64,000 bases of DNA from Bacteroidota bacterium (GCA_947479455.1 CANJZE010000002.1:1-64000), one strand, 5' to 3'. Numbered from the stretch's first letter, positions 24,808 through 32,813 are shown. The notes: generated by a model from the sequence alone, not told the origin. Made by a program: numbers and translations.

Positions 24808-26088
24808 ATGGAAAGATTTACAGGATTGATTGGTGTGGTTCTCATTCTTGGAATTGCTCTACTACTATCCAATAATCGCAAAGCCATTAATCTACGTTTA
24901 GTTTTCAGTGGTCTTGGTCTTCAACTAGGTCTAGCTATTTTTGTTTTAAAAACAGATATCGGTCAAACTGTTTTCAGCTGGACTGGCGACCGAATTAAGC
25001 GCTTGCTTGAAATGGCCGATAAAGGCGGTGAGTTTGTTTTTGGCGGTTTAATGCGTCCCGAGTTATTGCATCCTATTTTTGGTGACCATTACAGTTTTCT
25101 TTTCATGTTTAAGATTATGCCTACCATTATTTTTGTGGCGGTTTTGGTAAGTGTGGCATATCACATTGGCATTATGCAAGTGGTGGTTTCATACATAGCG
25201 CGAGCAGTTCATTTTCTAATGCGCGTATCCGGAAGCGAAGCTTTATCAAACGTAGCATCCACTTTTGTTGGACAAGTAGAAGCGCAGATTATGATTAAGC
25301 CTTACATTTCAACTATGACCATGAGTGAACTCCTCGCAAGCATGAGCGGAAGCATGGCTTGCATTGCAGGAGGAGTGATGGCGGTTTATATTTCTATGGG
25401 TGTGCCTGCACCTTATTTGTTGGCTGCAAGTATTATGGCGGCACCGGCTTCGCTGGTGATTGCAAAAATTGTTTGGCCCGAAACCGAAGAGAGCGCAACC
25501 AAAGGAGCAGTTAAATTAGAAGTGAAAAAAGTTCACGCAAATTTATTGGATGCCATTTCGCATGGAGCAAGCGATGGATTGAAAGTTTCGTTGAATGTAA
25601 TTGCCATGTTGATTGGTTTCATTGCCTTAATCGCTTTAGTAAATGCGCTCCTGATTAAATTCGGCTTGTTACTGCGCATGACCGGAATGAATCTGGATAT
25701 GATTGGAATCAGCCTTTCCAACTTCACACTCGATTCAATTTTCGGTGCCGTGTTTTCTGTTTTTGCCAGAGCAATGGGTGTTCCTGCAGCAGATGCACAT
25801 ACCGTTGGAACTTTGCTCGGAACTAAATTAGTGATTAACGAATTTGTGGCGTATGCCAATCTATCACCAATGATTGCTGCGCATACACTTTCACCAAAGG
25901 CACTCATTATTGTAAGTTTTGCGTTGTGTGGTTTTGCAAACTTTAGTTCTATTGCTATTCAGGTTGGAGGCATTGGAGAACTTGCTCCTGACAGAAGAAA
26001 AGATTTAGCCAAGCTAGGTTTTAAAGCACTCATTTGCGGAACGTTGGCTTCTTATCTTTCGGCTACGATTGCGGGGATACTTTCTTAA
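24808..26088 (+). CDS. nupC: Concentrative nucleoside transporter (CNT/NupC family)
   Basis: A 426-residue inner-membrane symporter that imports nucleosides with H+ or Na+. The N-terminal membrane segments (IGVVLILGIALLLSNNRKAI, then LGLQLGLAIFVLKT) and the core gate region are visible: EALSNVASTFVGQVEAQIMIKPY, shown here in parts SNVASTFVGQ and EAQIMIKPY, then GVMAVYISMG. The C-terminal GFANFSSIAIQVGG also matches the family's nucleoside-binding tip. Length is typical. It has its own promoter and ends 3 bp before the left arm of the four-helix-bundle cassette. Confidence 0.93.
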   Translation: MERFTGLIGVVLILGIALLLSNNRKAINLRLVFSGLGLQLGLAIFVLKTDIGQTVFSWTGDRIKRLLEMADKGGEFVFGGLMRPELLHPIFGDHYSFLFMFKIMPTIIFVAVLVSVAYHIGIMQVVVSYIARAVHFLMRVSGSEALSNVASTFVGQVEAQIMIKPYISTMTMSELLASMSGSMACIAGGVMAVYISMGVPAPYLLAASIMAAPASLVIAKIVWPETEESATKGAVKLEVKKVHANLLDAISHGASDGLKVSLNVIAMLIGFIALIALVNALLIKFGLLLRMTGMNLDMIGISLSNFTLDSIFGAVFSVFARAMGVPAADAHTVGTLLGTKLVINEFVAYANLSPMIAAHTLSPKALIIVSFALCGFANFSSIAIQVGGIGELAPDRRKDLAKLGFKALICGTLASYLSATIAGILS

Positions 26089-26091
26089 GGG

Positions 26092-26127
26092 AATTACTAG
26101 TTACGGAATTACTAATTACTATTTAAT
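26092..26127. repeat. Left inverted-repeat arm (AATTACT heptamers)
   Basis: Units GAATTAC, TAGTTAC, GGAATTAC and TAATTAC. The TAG stop codon of the four-helix-bundle gene (26112-26114 on the minus strand) and its last two codons lie inside the arm. Confidence 0.75.
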
Positions 26128-26504
26128 ACACCCTTTGCTTTATTGACTTTTCGTTTCTTCTTCATGGTAATTATTGAAGCAGAAATAATTCGAAGAAGTT
26201 CATCAGCTTCTTTGATAAGTAAGGTGAGTTTGCCCTTAGGGATAACTCCAGATTCAACTAATATTTCCATCCAGAAAATAGTTTCATCTAATTCCTCTTC
26301 TACAATTTTCAATTTATTTATAAAATCTTTCTCTGACTTTGCAATAACAGTGGCTCTATAATTCGCAGCTGCTGATGTCCCGGAGCGTAATAATTGTCTT
26401 CCAAGAATTACTTCAATCCATTCTTCCTTTTTCAGCGTTTTACAAACTTTAATTACTCTGATTGCAAAGTCCTTAGTCCGCTGCTTTATATCTGTCTGAA
26501 GCAT
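26112..26504 (-). CDS. Four-helix-bundle protein (S23 / 23S rRNA intervening-sequence family)
   Basis: A 130-residue, entirely helical protein with the family's conserved pattern: FAIRVIKVCKTL, then LGRQLLRSGTSAAANYREA-like text (here RSGTSAAANYRATVIAKS), then FINKLKIVEEELDETIFWMEIL. Relatives are encoded in intervening sequences of 23S rRNA genes, and the Avd accessory protein of diversity-generating retroelements has the same fold; they form pentameric barrels that bind nucleic acid. No reverse transcriptase or variable repeat is near. The gene starts 6 bp inside the right arm and ends within the left arm. Its function is unknown. Confidence 0.9.
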   Translation of the reverse strand: MLQTDIKQRTKDFAIRVIKVCKTLKKEEWIEVILGRQLLRSGTSAAANYRATVIAKSEKDFINKLKIVEEELDETIFWMEILVESGVIPKGKLTLLIKEADELLRIISASIITMKKKRKVNKAKGVLNSN

Positions 26505-26509
26505 GGCTG

Positions 26510-26545
26510 TTCAATTAGTAATTTGTAATTCGTCACTTAGTAATT
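26510..26545. repeat. Right inverted-repeat arm (AATTACT heptamers)
   Basis: On the minus strand: CAATTAC, TAAGTGAC, GAATTAC, AAATTAC, then TAATTGAA. Pairs with 26092-26127. The stop codon of the upstream gene (26547-26549) is one base outside it. Confidence 0.75.
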
Positions 26546-26546
26546 G

Positions 26547-28478
26547 CTAATAAATCTTTCGGTAAATGTTTCTCCGAATAAACTTCGGTCGTCTCTTGCT
26601 CTCTTCTAAAATCTTAGCTTGATATTCTCCAAGAACTGAAATGCCAAGCATTTGTAATCCGCCAAAAAATAAAATGAGAACAATAATGGTGGTGATGCCA
26701 TGTGGATTTCCAGGCATTACAAAGTAGAGAATGATTTGAATGATGATCGCAATAAAAGAAAGTATCGTCAACGACCAACCTAAGTAAGTCATTAACTCCA
26801 GCGGCACAAAACTGAAACTGAAAATTGCTTTACGTGCCCATGCTAAATTTTTGCGCATGTTGTTGGTGGTTACACCAAACATTCTTTCGGGGCGTGTATA
26901 ATCAACACCGGTTTGCTTGAAACCCACCCATGCACGCAAGCCGCGCATAAACTGGTCGGTCTCCGGTAGCTTCACCAATTCATTCACCACTTTTCTGTCC
27001 ATCAAACTAAAGTCACCGGCATCTAAAGGAATAGGAACATAACTCACACTGCGGAATAGGCGATAGAACATTTTATAAAACGAAACTAATGTTTGGTTTC
27101 CTTCACGCGCTACTCTTCTGCCATACACCACATCAAAACCTTTCTGATATTCTGCGTAGAACTGTTCAATCAATTCAGGCGGGTCTTGTAAATCGCCATC
27201 TAATAGAATTACACCATCTCCAGTAGAAATTTCCATGCCTGAAAGAAAAGCCGCCTGCGAACCGAAGTTGCGCGAATGTTCAATGGCAATAACATGGTCA
27301 TCTGCATCCACTATCTTCTGCAAAACTTCATTGGTATTATCGGGCGAACAATCGTTTACGAAAATTATTTCGTAGTCAACTCCAATCTTCTGAAATGTTT
27401 TTGAAAGCCGCTCGTACATAAACGGAATGGCCTGCACATCTTTGTAACAAGCAATTACTGCGGAGAGTTTGTGGCGAATTTTATCTTGAACAAATTTCTT
27501 TTCATACAGCGGCATCGAATAATTTTTTTGCCATTCTGCATTTTTACTCAAGCCTTCTTTAAGCGGAGTTTCGTTCTGCCAGCCAATCAATTCTTTCGCT
27601 AGCGAAGCATCGCCATACCATTCTTTCAAATCCCACTTGCGGTTGGGCATATCGCCCCAATCAGGATTCTTTTCAATGCCGAAAATATCTTTGATAGCCG
27701 AAGCGATATCGCGTATGGTAGTTTTATGATTGCTTGCAATGTTCAGCGATTTACCTCTTATGTTTTGAATGTTGGTAGCCGAAAGTAACGTTGCATAAAC
27801 CGCATCATCTATGTAGACAAAGTCGCGAGAAATATCCGGTTGCACTAATGGAGGATAAGTCCCCTTCATACCTTTATCAATCAACTGCGGAATCAATCTA
27901 TCGGGTTCTTCAAACGCACCGTAAATAGAATAGTAACGCAAATTCGCCACGGGAACTTCTTTAATAGTTCCGTAGAATTTTATCATGTGCGCAGCACTTG
28001 CTTTGGTTACCGCATAGTGCGAGTTGGGTTGAAGCGAATCGTCTTCCTTAGGTGCTGAAGCATTCAATCCATATTCCGAAGAACTGCCCGCATGAACAAA
28101 TGCCTTAATGGCAAATTGCGAAGAGATTTCAAGAAGGTTCAGCAGACCAATGAAATTCGTTTCATAAATCAAATCAACATCAGCTTGCTTGCTGTAAGCG
28201 CCATAAGCTGCTAAATCGAAAATGGTTTTAAAGCGATGTTCTTTAAATAACTCTTCAATCTGATTTTTCTTAATGATGTTGCAATGAAGAATATGTTTTG
28301 GATTGATATCATCCAAACGCCACGGAATAAAAGGCTTGCTGGTAACAGCAAAAACATCTTTGCGGTATTCCAAAAGAGCGCGAAGTAAATTTGAGCCGAT
28401 AAAACCACCGGCACCAAAAATTACAATTGGGCCTTCGAGTTTTAAAACTTCCTCCTGTATTTTATCGGGTAAAGACAT
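26547..28478 (-). CDS. Fusion of NAD-dependent epimerase and GtrB-type glycosyltransferase
   Basis: A 643-residue two-domain protein. Residues ~15-320 are an extended short-chain dehydrogenase: GAGGFIG at 22-28 (NAD binding) and YAVTK at 155-159 (catalytic Tyr/Lys), with SSSEYG before it. Residues ~340-643 are a GT2 polyprenyl-phosphate glycosyltransferase (SAVIACYKDVQ, FVNDCSPDNT, LLDGDLQDPPELI). Two C-terminal membrane helices end in SVLGEYQAKI, as in DPM1/GtrB/ArnC. Together they would make a modified sugar and load it on a lipid carrier (inferred). It is the last gene of the transketolase operon, 37 bp after the C-terminal transketolase subunit. The fusion is less common than separate genes. 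Confidence 0.88.
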   Translation of the reverse strand: MSLPDKIQEEVLKLEGPIVIFGAGGFIGSNLLRALLEYRKDVFAVTSKPFIPWRLDDINPKHILHCNIIKKNQIEELFKEHRFKTIFDLAAYGAYSKQADVDLIYETNFIGLLNLLEISSQFAIKAFVHAGSSSEYGLNASAPKEDDSLQPNSHYAVTKASAAHMIKFYGTIKEVPVANLRYYSIYGAFEEPDRLIPQLIDKGMKGTYPPLVQPDISRDFVYIDDAVYATLLSATNIQNIRGKSLNIASNHKTTIRDIASAIKDIFGIEKNPDWGDMPNRKWDLKEWYGDASLAKELIGWQNETPLKEGLSKNAEWQKNYSMPLYEKKFVQDKIRHKLSAVIACYKDVQAIPFMYERLSKTFQKIGVDYEIIFVNDCSPDNTNEVLQKIVDADDHVIAIEHSRNFGSQAAFLSGMEISTGDGVILLDGDLQDPPELIEQFYAEYQKGFDVVYGRRVAREGNQTLVSFYKMFYRLFRSVSYVPIPLDAGDFSLMDRKVVNELVKLPETDQFMRGLRAWVGFKQTGVDYTRPERMFGVTTNNMRKNLAWARKAIFSFSFVPLELMTYLGWSLTILSFIAIIIQIILYFVMPGNPHGITTIIVLILFFGGLQMLGISVLGEYQAKILEESKRRPKFIRRNIYRKIY

Positions 28479-28515
28479 GGTGTAAATATGCAGAAATTAG
28501 GCACACTCAGAAATC

Positions 28516-29412
28516 TTAACCGAGGAAAGCGTTCAACTCTTTCATCAGTCCATCACCACCCAAATTATTTTCTGCCTGATGAAATTTTTGGTCTCCGTAT
28601 TTGCCGCTTGGGTAGCCGGATGCTACAAGAGAAAGTATTTTGATATTCGAAGTAAGGTGATTCATTAAAAGGTAAGAAAGCGTTTCGCGCAAGCCGCATT
28701 CTCCATTATGCTCTTCTATGGTGATTAATTTCTGTGTGGCGTTTATCGAGGAAATTAGTTCATTGGGTAATTGGGTAATTGGGAATACCGAGAGAACCCA
28801 AACTTCTAAATCATCAGCAAGATTTGTGTTCAGAATATTTTCCGTCACCGGTCCGGTGCCTACTACAACTCCTTTGGTTCCGTCTTTTATTTTTCTCCAT
28901 TGCGCAAATGGAGCAACTGGGTAATTAATTTTTGCCCCCATGTTCAACCGTAAGTAGTTTGGGCTTTTATCTGCAATCATTTGCCCTACTGCTTGCTCTA
29001 CATCACTGGCAGTAAAAGGAACATACACGCGCATGTTTGGCAAAATGCGCATCGCGCCAATGTCTTCAATGTTGTGGTGAGTGGCTCCCATAATTCCGTA
29101 GCCATAGCCGCCACCGTTGCCTACAATCTTTACCGGCAAATTATGCATACACACGTCATTTCTAATCTGCTCGTAAGGACGAAGCGTTACAAAAGGAGAG
29201 ATGCTGTAAGTCCACGGAATAAAACCTTCGTGCGCTAATGCAGCTGCAACGGTTATCATGTTTTGCTCGGCAACACCAGCATTAATAAACTTCTCACCAA
29301 ACTTCTCCTGCACTTTCTCCAAAGCCATATAGCCCAGGTCACCGGTAATAAAAACGAGGTTCTCGTTCTTATCGAAGGCGTTAATCATAGCTTGTGCAAA
29401 TTCAACTCTCAT
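28516..29412 (-). CDS. Transketolase, C-terminal subunit (pyrimidine-binding half)
   Basis: A 298-residue protein carrying the transketolase pyrimidine-binding domain (GDLGYMALEKV, NAGVAEQNMITVAAALA with the cofactor-activating Glu, and SISPFVTLRPYEQIRND) plus the C-terminal domain. It works with the separate N-terminal subunit encoded just upstream. Split enzymes of this kind occur in unusual-sugar pathways as well as in central metabolism. I start it at the ATG at 29412; the upstream TTG at 29424 would use codons from an octamer array. VFPITQLPNELI near residue 215 is encoded by a second octamer array. Confidence 0.92.
   Translation of the reverse strand: MRVEFAQAMINAFDKNENLVFITGDLGYMALEKVQEKFGEKFINAGVAEQNMITVAAALAHEGFIPWTYSISPFVTLRPYEQIRNDVCMHNLPVKIVGNGGGYGYGIMGATHHNIEDIGAMRILPNMRVYVPFTASDVEQAVGQMIADKSPNYLRLNMGAKINYPVAPFAQWRKIKDGTKGVVVGTGPVTENILNTNLADDLEVWVLSVFPITQLPNELISSINATQKLITIEEHNGECGLRETLSYLLMNHLTSNIKILSLVASGYPSGKYGDQKFHQAENNLGGDGLMKELNAFLG
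28762..28785. repeat. 3x8-bp tandem repeat (attgggta) in the transketolase C-subunit gene
   Basis: Units attgggta, attgggta, attgggaa, read on the coding strand as part of FPITQLPNE. The same word family recurs at 29414-29453. Confidence 0.8.
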
Positions 29413-29413
29413 G

Positions 29414-29453
29414 CAATTGGGCAATTAGGTAATTGGGTGATTAGGCAATTTGG
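29414..29453. repeat. 5x8-bp tandem repeat (caattggg) between the transketolase halves
   Basis: Units caattggg, caattagg, taattggg, tgattagg, caatttgg. The stop codon of the N-terminal subunit (29441-29443) is inside the array, which encodes its last residues QIA. The array ends one base before the start codon of the C-terminal subunit. Confidence 0.85.
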
Positions 29454-30262
29454 GAAATGCGTCTCTCGTAATCGTATTTTACTTCTTCAAGAATTAAATT
29501 GTACTGGTCATCTTTCATTGGTAAATAATGGCAATCTACTTTGTCTTCATACGTTTTCCAGCCGTTACCTTTTGTAGTGTTGCAAAGGATAGCAGTTGGA
29601 AGTTTCGAGTTTCGAGTTTCGAGTTTCGAGTTTTCTAAAGAAGTAAAGTCGTGTCCGTCTGCTACCAAAACATTAAACCCAAATGCTTCTAATTTTTTAC
29701 CTAATGGTTCCAGCTTCATTACATCTTCTGTTCTTCCATAACCTTGCAATTTATTTCTGTCAATCAACCAGATTACATTGTTCAAATCATGATGTGCAAT
29801 AAACAAAGCTGCTTCCCAAGTACTGCCTTCATTAATTTCTCCATCGCTGGTAATGCAAAAAATTTTCTTGTCTTTTTTCTTCAGCTTTTGTGCCAGTCCT
29901 AAACCTGCGGCAAGCGAAAGCCCGTGACCCAAGCTACCAGTGGCAAAAGGTATGCGTTTAATTTTATTCACCGGTGGATGTGCTGCGAGGTAAGTATTGT
30001 TTCTGTAAAAAGTTTTAATGTCTTCTTCTGTCAAAGTTCCATCTTCTGCCAACATCGAATAGAGCGCAGCCGCTGCATGTCCTTTGCTCAAAATAATTTC
30101 ATCGGTTTCTTTCATCCAACCAAAACGAACAAACGTAATCATCTCCGCTACACTCAACGAACAACCCACATGTCCGGCATTCGCCTGCTTATACATAGCA
30201 AGAAACCGATTCTTAATATTGAATGCTTTGGTAAGAAGATTTTTGTGTTCAGCCGAATTCAT
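29441..30262 (-). CDS. Transketolase, N-terminal subunit (TPP-binding half)
   Basis: A 273-residue protein with the transketolase TPP-binding domain: GHVGCSLS at ~30-37, ILSKGHAAAALYS, the GSLGHGLSLAAG loop, and the diphosphate/Mg2+ motif SDGEINEGSTWEA at 139-151 (usual GDGE). Residues ~210-222 (ENSKLETRNSKLP) are an in-frame insert coded by four gtttcga heptamers, before the conserved PTAILCNTTKGNG. Its stop codon lies in the octamer array separating it from the C-terminal subunit. Co-directional with the phosphoesterase 12 bp upstream and with the epimerase/glycosyltransferase downstream, so a glycan-precursor role is likely. Confidence 0.92.
   Translation of the reverse strand: MNSAEHKNLLTKAFNIKNRFLAMYKQANAGHVGCSLSVAEMITFVRFGWMKETDEIILSKGHAAAALYSMLAEDGTLTEEDIKTFYRNNTYLAAHPPVNKIKRIPFATGSLGHGLSLAAGLGLAQKLKKKDKKIFCITSDGEINEGSTWEAALFIAHHDLNNVIWLIDRNKLQGYGRTEDVMKLEPLGKKLEAFGFNVLVADGHDFTSLENSKLETRNSKLPTAILCNTTKGNGWKTYEDKVDCHYLPMKDDQYNLILEEVKYDYERRISQIA
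29602..29629. repeat. 4x7-bp tandem repeat (gtttcga) inside the transketolase N-subunit gene
   Basis: Four exact copies of gtttcga, read on the minus strand as ENSKLETRNSKL. The insert lies in a surface loop position between conserved blocks. Confidence 0.9.
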
Positions 30263-30274
30263 AAGCGCGCAATA

Positions 30275-30784
30275 TTAAATTATTTCGCCTCGCTTGCCCA
30301 ATTCAATCACCTCGAGGTTTTCAATTTTTTTATTGTTGAGTGTAAAACGTAAAACGGTTTTTACTTTGTGAAAACCTTGAACACCCGCAGCACCCGGGTT
30401 CATCACTACCATATTGTTGTATTTGGCATCGCGCATTACTTTTAGAATGTGCGAGTGCCCGCAAATAAAAATATCGGGTTTCACCTCTTCGATTTTCCTT
30501 CTTGCTTTAGGTTCGTAATGATTCGGATAGCCGCCAATGTGGGTCATCAAAATTTTGAACCCTTCGCGCTCCAGTTCTAAATTCAAAGGATAATCCATCC
30601 TGATTTCCTTGCCATCAATGTTTCCGTAAACAGCAAAAAAAGGTTTGAAGCCTTTTAGATCATTGCATAGCTCAATGGTTCCCAAATCACCGGCATGCCA
30701 TATTTCGTCTACGTCTTTAAACACTTCGAAAACTTTTATATCGAGGTGGCTGTGGGTGTCGCTGATGAGGCCGATTTTTATCAA
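30275..30784 (-). CDS. YfcE/MJ0936-type metallophosphoesterase
   Basis: A 169-residue enzyme with all metal-binding motifs of the calcineurin-like family in order: SDTHSH (8-13), GDLG (32-35), GNID (54-57, usual GNCD), THIGGYP (81-87) and GHSH (109-112). Relatives hydrolyse phosphodiesters with Mn2+; the natural substrate is usually unknown. It is 12 bp upstream of the N-terminal transketolase gene on the same strand and probably heads that operon. Confidence 0.93.
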   Translation of the reverse strand: MIKIGLISDTHSHLDIKVFEVFKDVDEIWHAGDLGTIELCNDLKGFKPFFAVYGNIDGKEIRMDYPLNLELEREGFKILMTHIGGYPNHYEPKARRKIEEVKPDIFICGHSHILKVMRDAKYNNMVVMNPGAAGVQGFHKVKTVLRFTLNNKKIENLEVIELGKRGEII

Positions 30785-30812
30785 TGCGTGAGTTGGTTAT
30801 TTGTAAAGTGCA

Positions 30813-31127
30813 TCAGCCTTCTATATCCGCAAGTAATTCCGGATTTCGTTTACCGTGAAATATTTCGATTACTTCAATTTTATCTTTTTGAATTCGATAA
30901 ACGATTTTGAAAGTATGATGCACAATTATCTGGCGAATGTTTTCGGTAGGTTGTTTAATATCGAAACAAACAGGATAGCTTTTAGGCGATGCAACAATTT
31001 TATCAAATGCTTTTTCGACAGAATCAATAACTTTTGTAGTTCTTTCAAATGAATGTTCGGTGAGATAGTAATCGGTGATTTCTTCCAAAGAACTTTCGGC
31101 TCTTTGCGTAAGCACTAACTTTAACAT
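30813..31127 (-). CDS. ParE/RelE-type toxin
   Basis: A 104-residue protein of the RelE/ParE superfamily. The N-terminal beta strand and helical hairpin (LVLTQRAESSLEEITDYYL) are followed by FDKIVASPKSYP, IRQIIVHHTFKIVYRI and the terminal strand VIEIFHGKRNPE, which fit the ParE branch (gyrase-targeting) better than the mRNA-cleaving RelE branch. It follows the small antitoxin gene with a gap of one base. The toxin may also have been coopted for other control. Confidence 0.85.
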   Translation of the reverse strand: MLKLVLTQRAESSLEEITDYYLTEHSFERTTKVIDSVEKAFDKIVASPKSYPVCFDIKQPTENIRQIIVHHTFKIVYRIQKDKIEVIEIFHGKRNPELLADIEG

Positions 31128-31128
31128 G

Positions 31129-31359
31129 CTATTTCGACTTTGCTTGAATGCGTTGGAGCAGTTTTGACTTTACTTCTTTCCACGGTTTTACCTTGCCTTC
31201 ATCTGCATCTTTAAGTCCTTTTTCAATTCGTTGCTGAATTTGATTGCCGGTAAGGTTTGTAGAAAATGAATTTACTTCTACACTTTTAAAACGCTTCATC
31301 AATTCTTTTATTAAAGTAGCATCTTTTGCTGAGGATATATCTAAAACTATTTGTTCCAT
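31129..31359 (-). CDS. Antitoxin partner of the ParE-like toxin
   Basis: A 76-residue protein starting at the ATG at 31359 (MEQIVLDIS). It has a short beta/helix N-terminal part and a charged C-terminal helix (WKEVKSKLLQRIQAKSK). No ribbon-helix-helix motif is clear. Gene order (antitoxin first), size and the one-base gap to the toxin support the pairing. An earlier in-frame start at 31431 gives an implausible hydrophobic N-terminus. Its promoter region is shared with the divergent helicase gene. Confidence 0.75.
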   Translation of the reverse strand: MEQIVLDISSAKDATLIKELMKRFKSVEVNSFSTNLTGNQIQQRIEKGLKDADEGKVKPWKEVKSKLLQRIQAKSK

Positions 31360-31458
31360 GTTACCTGTTTTTGGTTTAACGAAGTTAAGAAAAAAGAAAA
31401 GTATAAAACTAAGGAAGCAAGATTCGCTCATTTAAAAATTACCTTCGCCCCCTATATC

Positions 31459-32763
31459 ATGATACAGAAAATACTCGCCAACTTAAAAATAGAATCGCTT
31501 AACCAAATGCAACAAGCTGTTTTAAAAACGGCTGAAACAAAAAATGAAATTGTGTTGCTCTCGCCAACCGGTTCAGGAAAAACGCTGGCGTTTTTATTAC
31601 CTGTTCTTGCCTCTTTAAAAACTGAAATTACAGGTGTGCAGACTTTGATATTAGTTCCTAGCCGCGAATTGGCGATGCAAATTGAAAACGTTTTCAAATC
31701 AATGGGCACGGGTTTTAAAATTAATTGCTGCTATGGCGGGCACGACACCAAAGTAGAGCGCAACAATTTTCTTCATCCACCGGCAGTTTTAGTAGGCACA
31801 CCCGGGCGCATTATGTATCACATAGAGCGGGAGACATTTGATACAAAAATGGTGAAGACATTAGTGCTAGATGAATTTGATAAATCGCTGGAGTTTGGGT
31901 TTCAGAAAGAAATGGAGTTTATTATAAACCGTCTTCCAAACGTCAACAAACGAATGCTCACTTCTGCTACCAAAGGAGTAGAGATTCCGGCTTTTGCAGG
32001 ATTGACAAAACCAGAGGAAATTAATTTTCTCAAAGAACACGTTACTCCGCAACTGACTTTGAAAACGGTGCGTGCAGAAGAGAACGATAAGCTGAAAACA
32101 CTCATGGCGTTACTGGCAAAAATAGGCAACGAAACAACGTTGGTGTTTTGTAATCATCGCGATGCGGTGGACCGCATTAGCGAGATATTAAAGAAGAGCG
32201 GAGTGATACATGATGTGTATCACGGCAAGTTAGAACAAGACGAAAGACAATTAGCATTAGTAAAATTTCGCAATGGTAGCAACCAGATTTTAATCACAAC
32301 AGATTTGGCTTCGCGGGGTTTGGATATTCCTGCCATCCGTCACGTTATTCATTATCAGTTGCCGAACACTTTGGAAACGTACACGCACCGCAACGGACGC
32401 ACGGCACGTATGCACGCAGAAGGCACTGCCTATTTAATTTTGAGTGAAGAGGAATACATACCGCCTTTTATAAAAGATGCGGCACCGGAGATGGAGCTGC
32501 CTACTAAATACAAATTTCCTGAACCAAGCGAATGGGCTACTATTTATATTTCTGCAGGTAAAAAAGATAAAGTCAATAAGATTGACATTGTAGGTTTCTT
32601 GATTCAAAAAGGAGGTTTACTAAAAGAGGAACTCGGACTTATTGAAGTGCAGGATTACATTGCTTACGTAGCCGTGAAGCGCAATAAGGTTTTAGCCGTG
32701 CTTGATAAAGTTAAAGGACAGAAACTAAAGAACAAAAGTGTGAAGATGGTGTTGCAGGAGTAA
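31459..32763 (+). CDS. DEAD-box RNA helicase (DEFD variant)
   Basis: A 434-residue helicase with Q motif-like LNQMQQAVL, Walker A PTGSGKT (36-42), PSRELA, TPGRI, the motif II variant LDEFD (137-141), SAT (169-171), RGLDIPA and HRNGRTAR. The C-terminal ~80 residues (KVNKIDIVGFLIQKGG, then GLIEVQDYIAYVAV) resemble the DbpA/CsdA RNA-binding domain, suggesting ribosome or rRNA maturation. The ATG at 31459 gives a normal N-terminus; the 99-bp region before it is shared with the antitoxin gene. Confidence 0.93.
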   Translation: MIQKILANLKIESLNQMQQAVLKTAETKNEIVLLSPTGSGKTLAFLLPVLASLKTEITGVQTLILVPSRELAMQIENVFKSMGTGFKINCCYGGHDTKVERNNFLHPPAVLVGTPGRIMYHIERETFDTKMVKTLVLDEFDKSLEFGFQKEMEFIINRLPNVNKRMLTSATKGVEIPAFAGLTKPEEINFLKEHVTPQLTLKTVRAEENDKLKTLMALLAKIGNETTLVFCNHRDAVDRISEILKKSGVIHDVYHGKLEQDERQLALVKFRNGSNQILITTDLASRGLDIPAIRHVIHYQLPNTLETYTHRNGRTARMHAEGTAYLILSEEEYIPPFIKDAAPEMELPTKYKFPEPSEWATIYISAGKKDKVNKIDIVGFLIQKGGLLKEELGLIEVQDYIAYVAVKRNKVLAVLDKVKGQKLKNKSVKMVLQE

Positions 32764-32770
32764 CCACCTC

Positions 32771-32800
32771 CTCTAAATCTCCTACGAAGTAGGAGACTTT
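32771..32800. repeat. Palindromic CTAAATC..GACTT element between convergent genes
   Basis: ctctaaa, then perfect arms TCTCCTAC (32778-32785) and GTAGGAGA (32789-32796) around GAA, then cttt. Same layout as 14922-14948. It lies between the helicase and the T9SS BNR gene, where it could act as a bidirectional terminator. Confidence 0.75.
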
Positions 32801-32813
32801 AAAACCACTTCAT

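Larger units (their letters stand above)
26092..26545 (-). mobile_element. 454-bp cassette: four-helix-bundle gene between inverted heptamer repeats
   Basis: The arms at 26092-26127 and 26510-26545 are imperfect inverted repeats (about 31 of 37 aligned positions agree, two single-base gaps). Each arm is itself about four heptamers of the AATTACT type. Between them lies a single gene of the 23S rRNA intervening-sequence protein family. The cassette sits exactly between two genes: 3 bp after the transporter stop and 1 bp from the stop of the epimerase/glycosyltransferase gene. No transposase is encoded. Mobility is inferred from the architecture, not shown. Confidence 0.55.

Noticed and set aside
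26092-26545. Diversity-generating retroelement (Avd-like protein)
   Set aside because: No reverse transcriptase, template repeat or variable repeat is present in this window, so only the fold resemblance remains.
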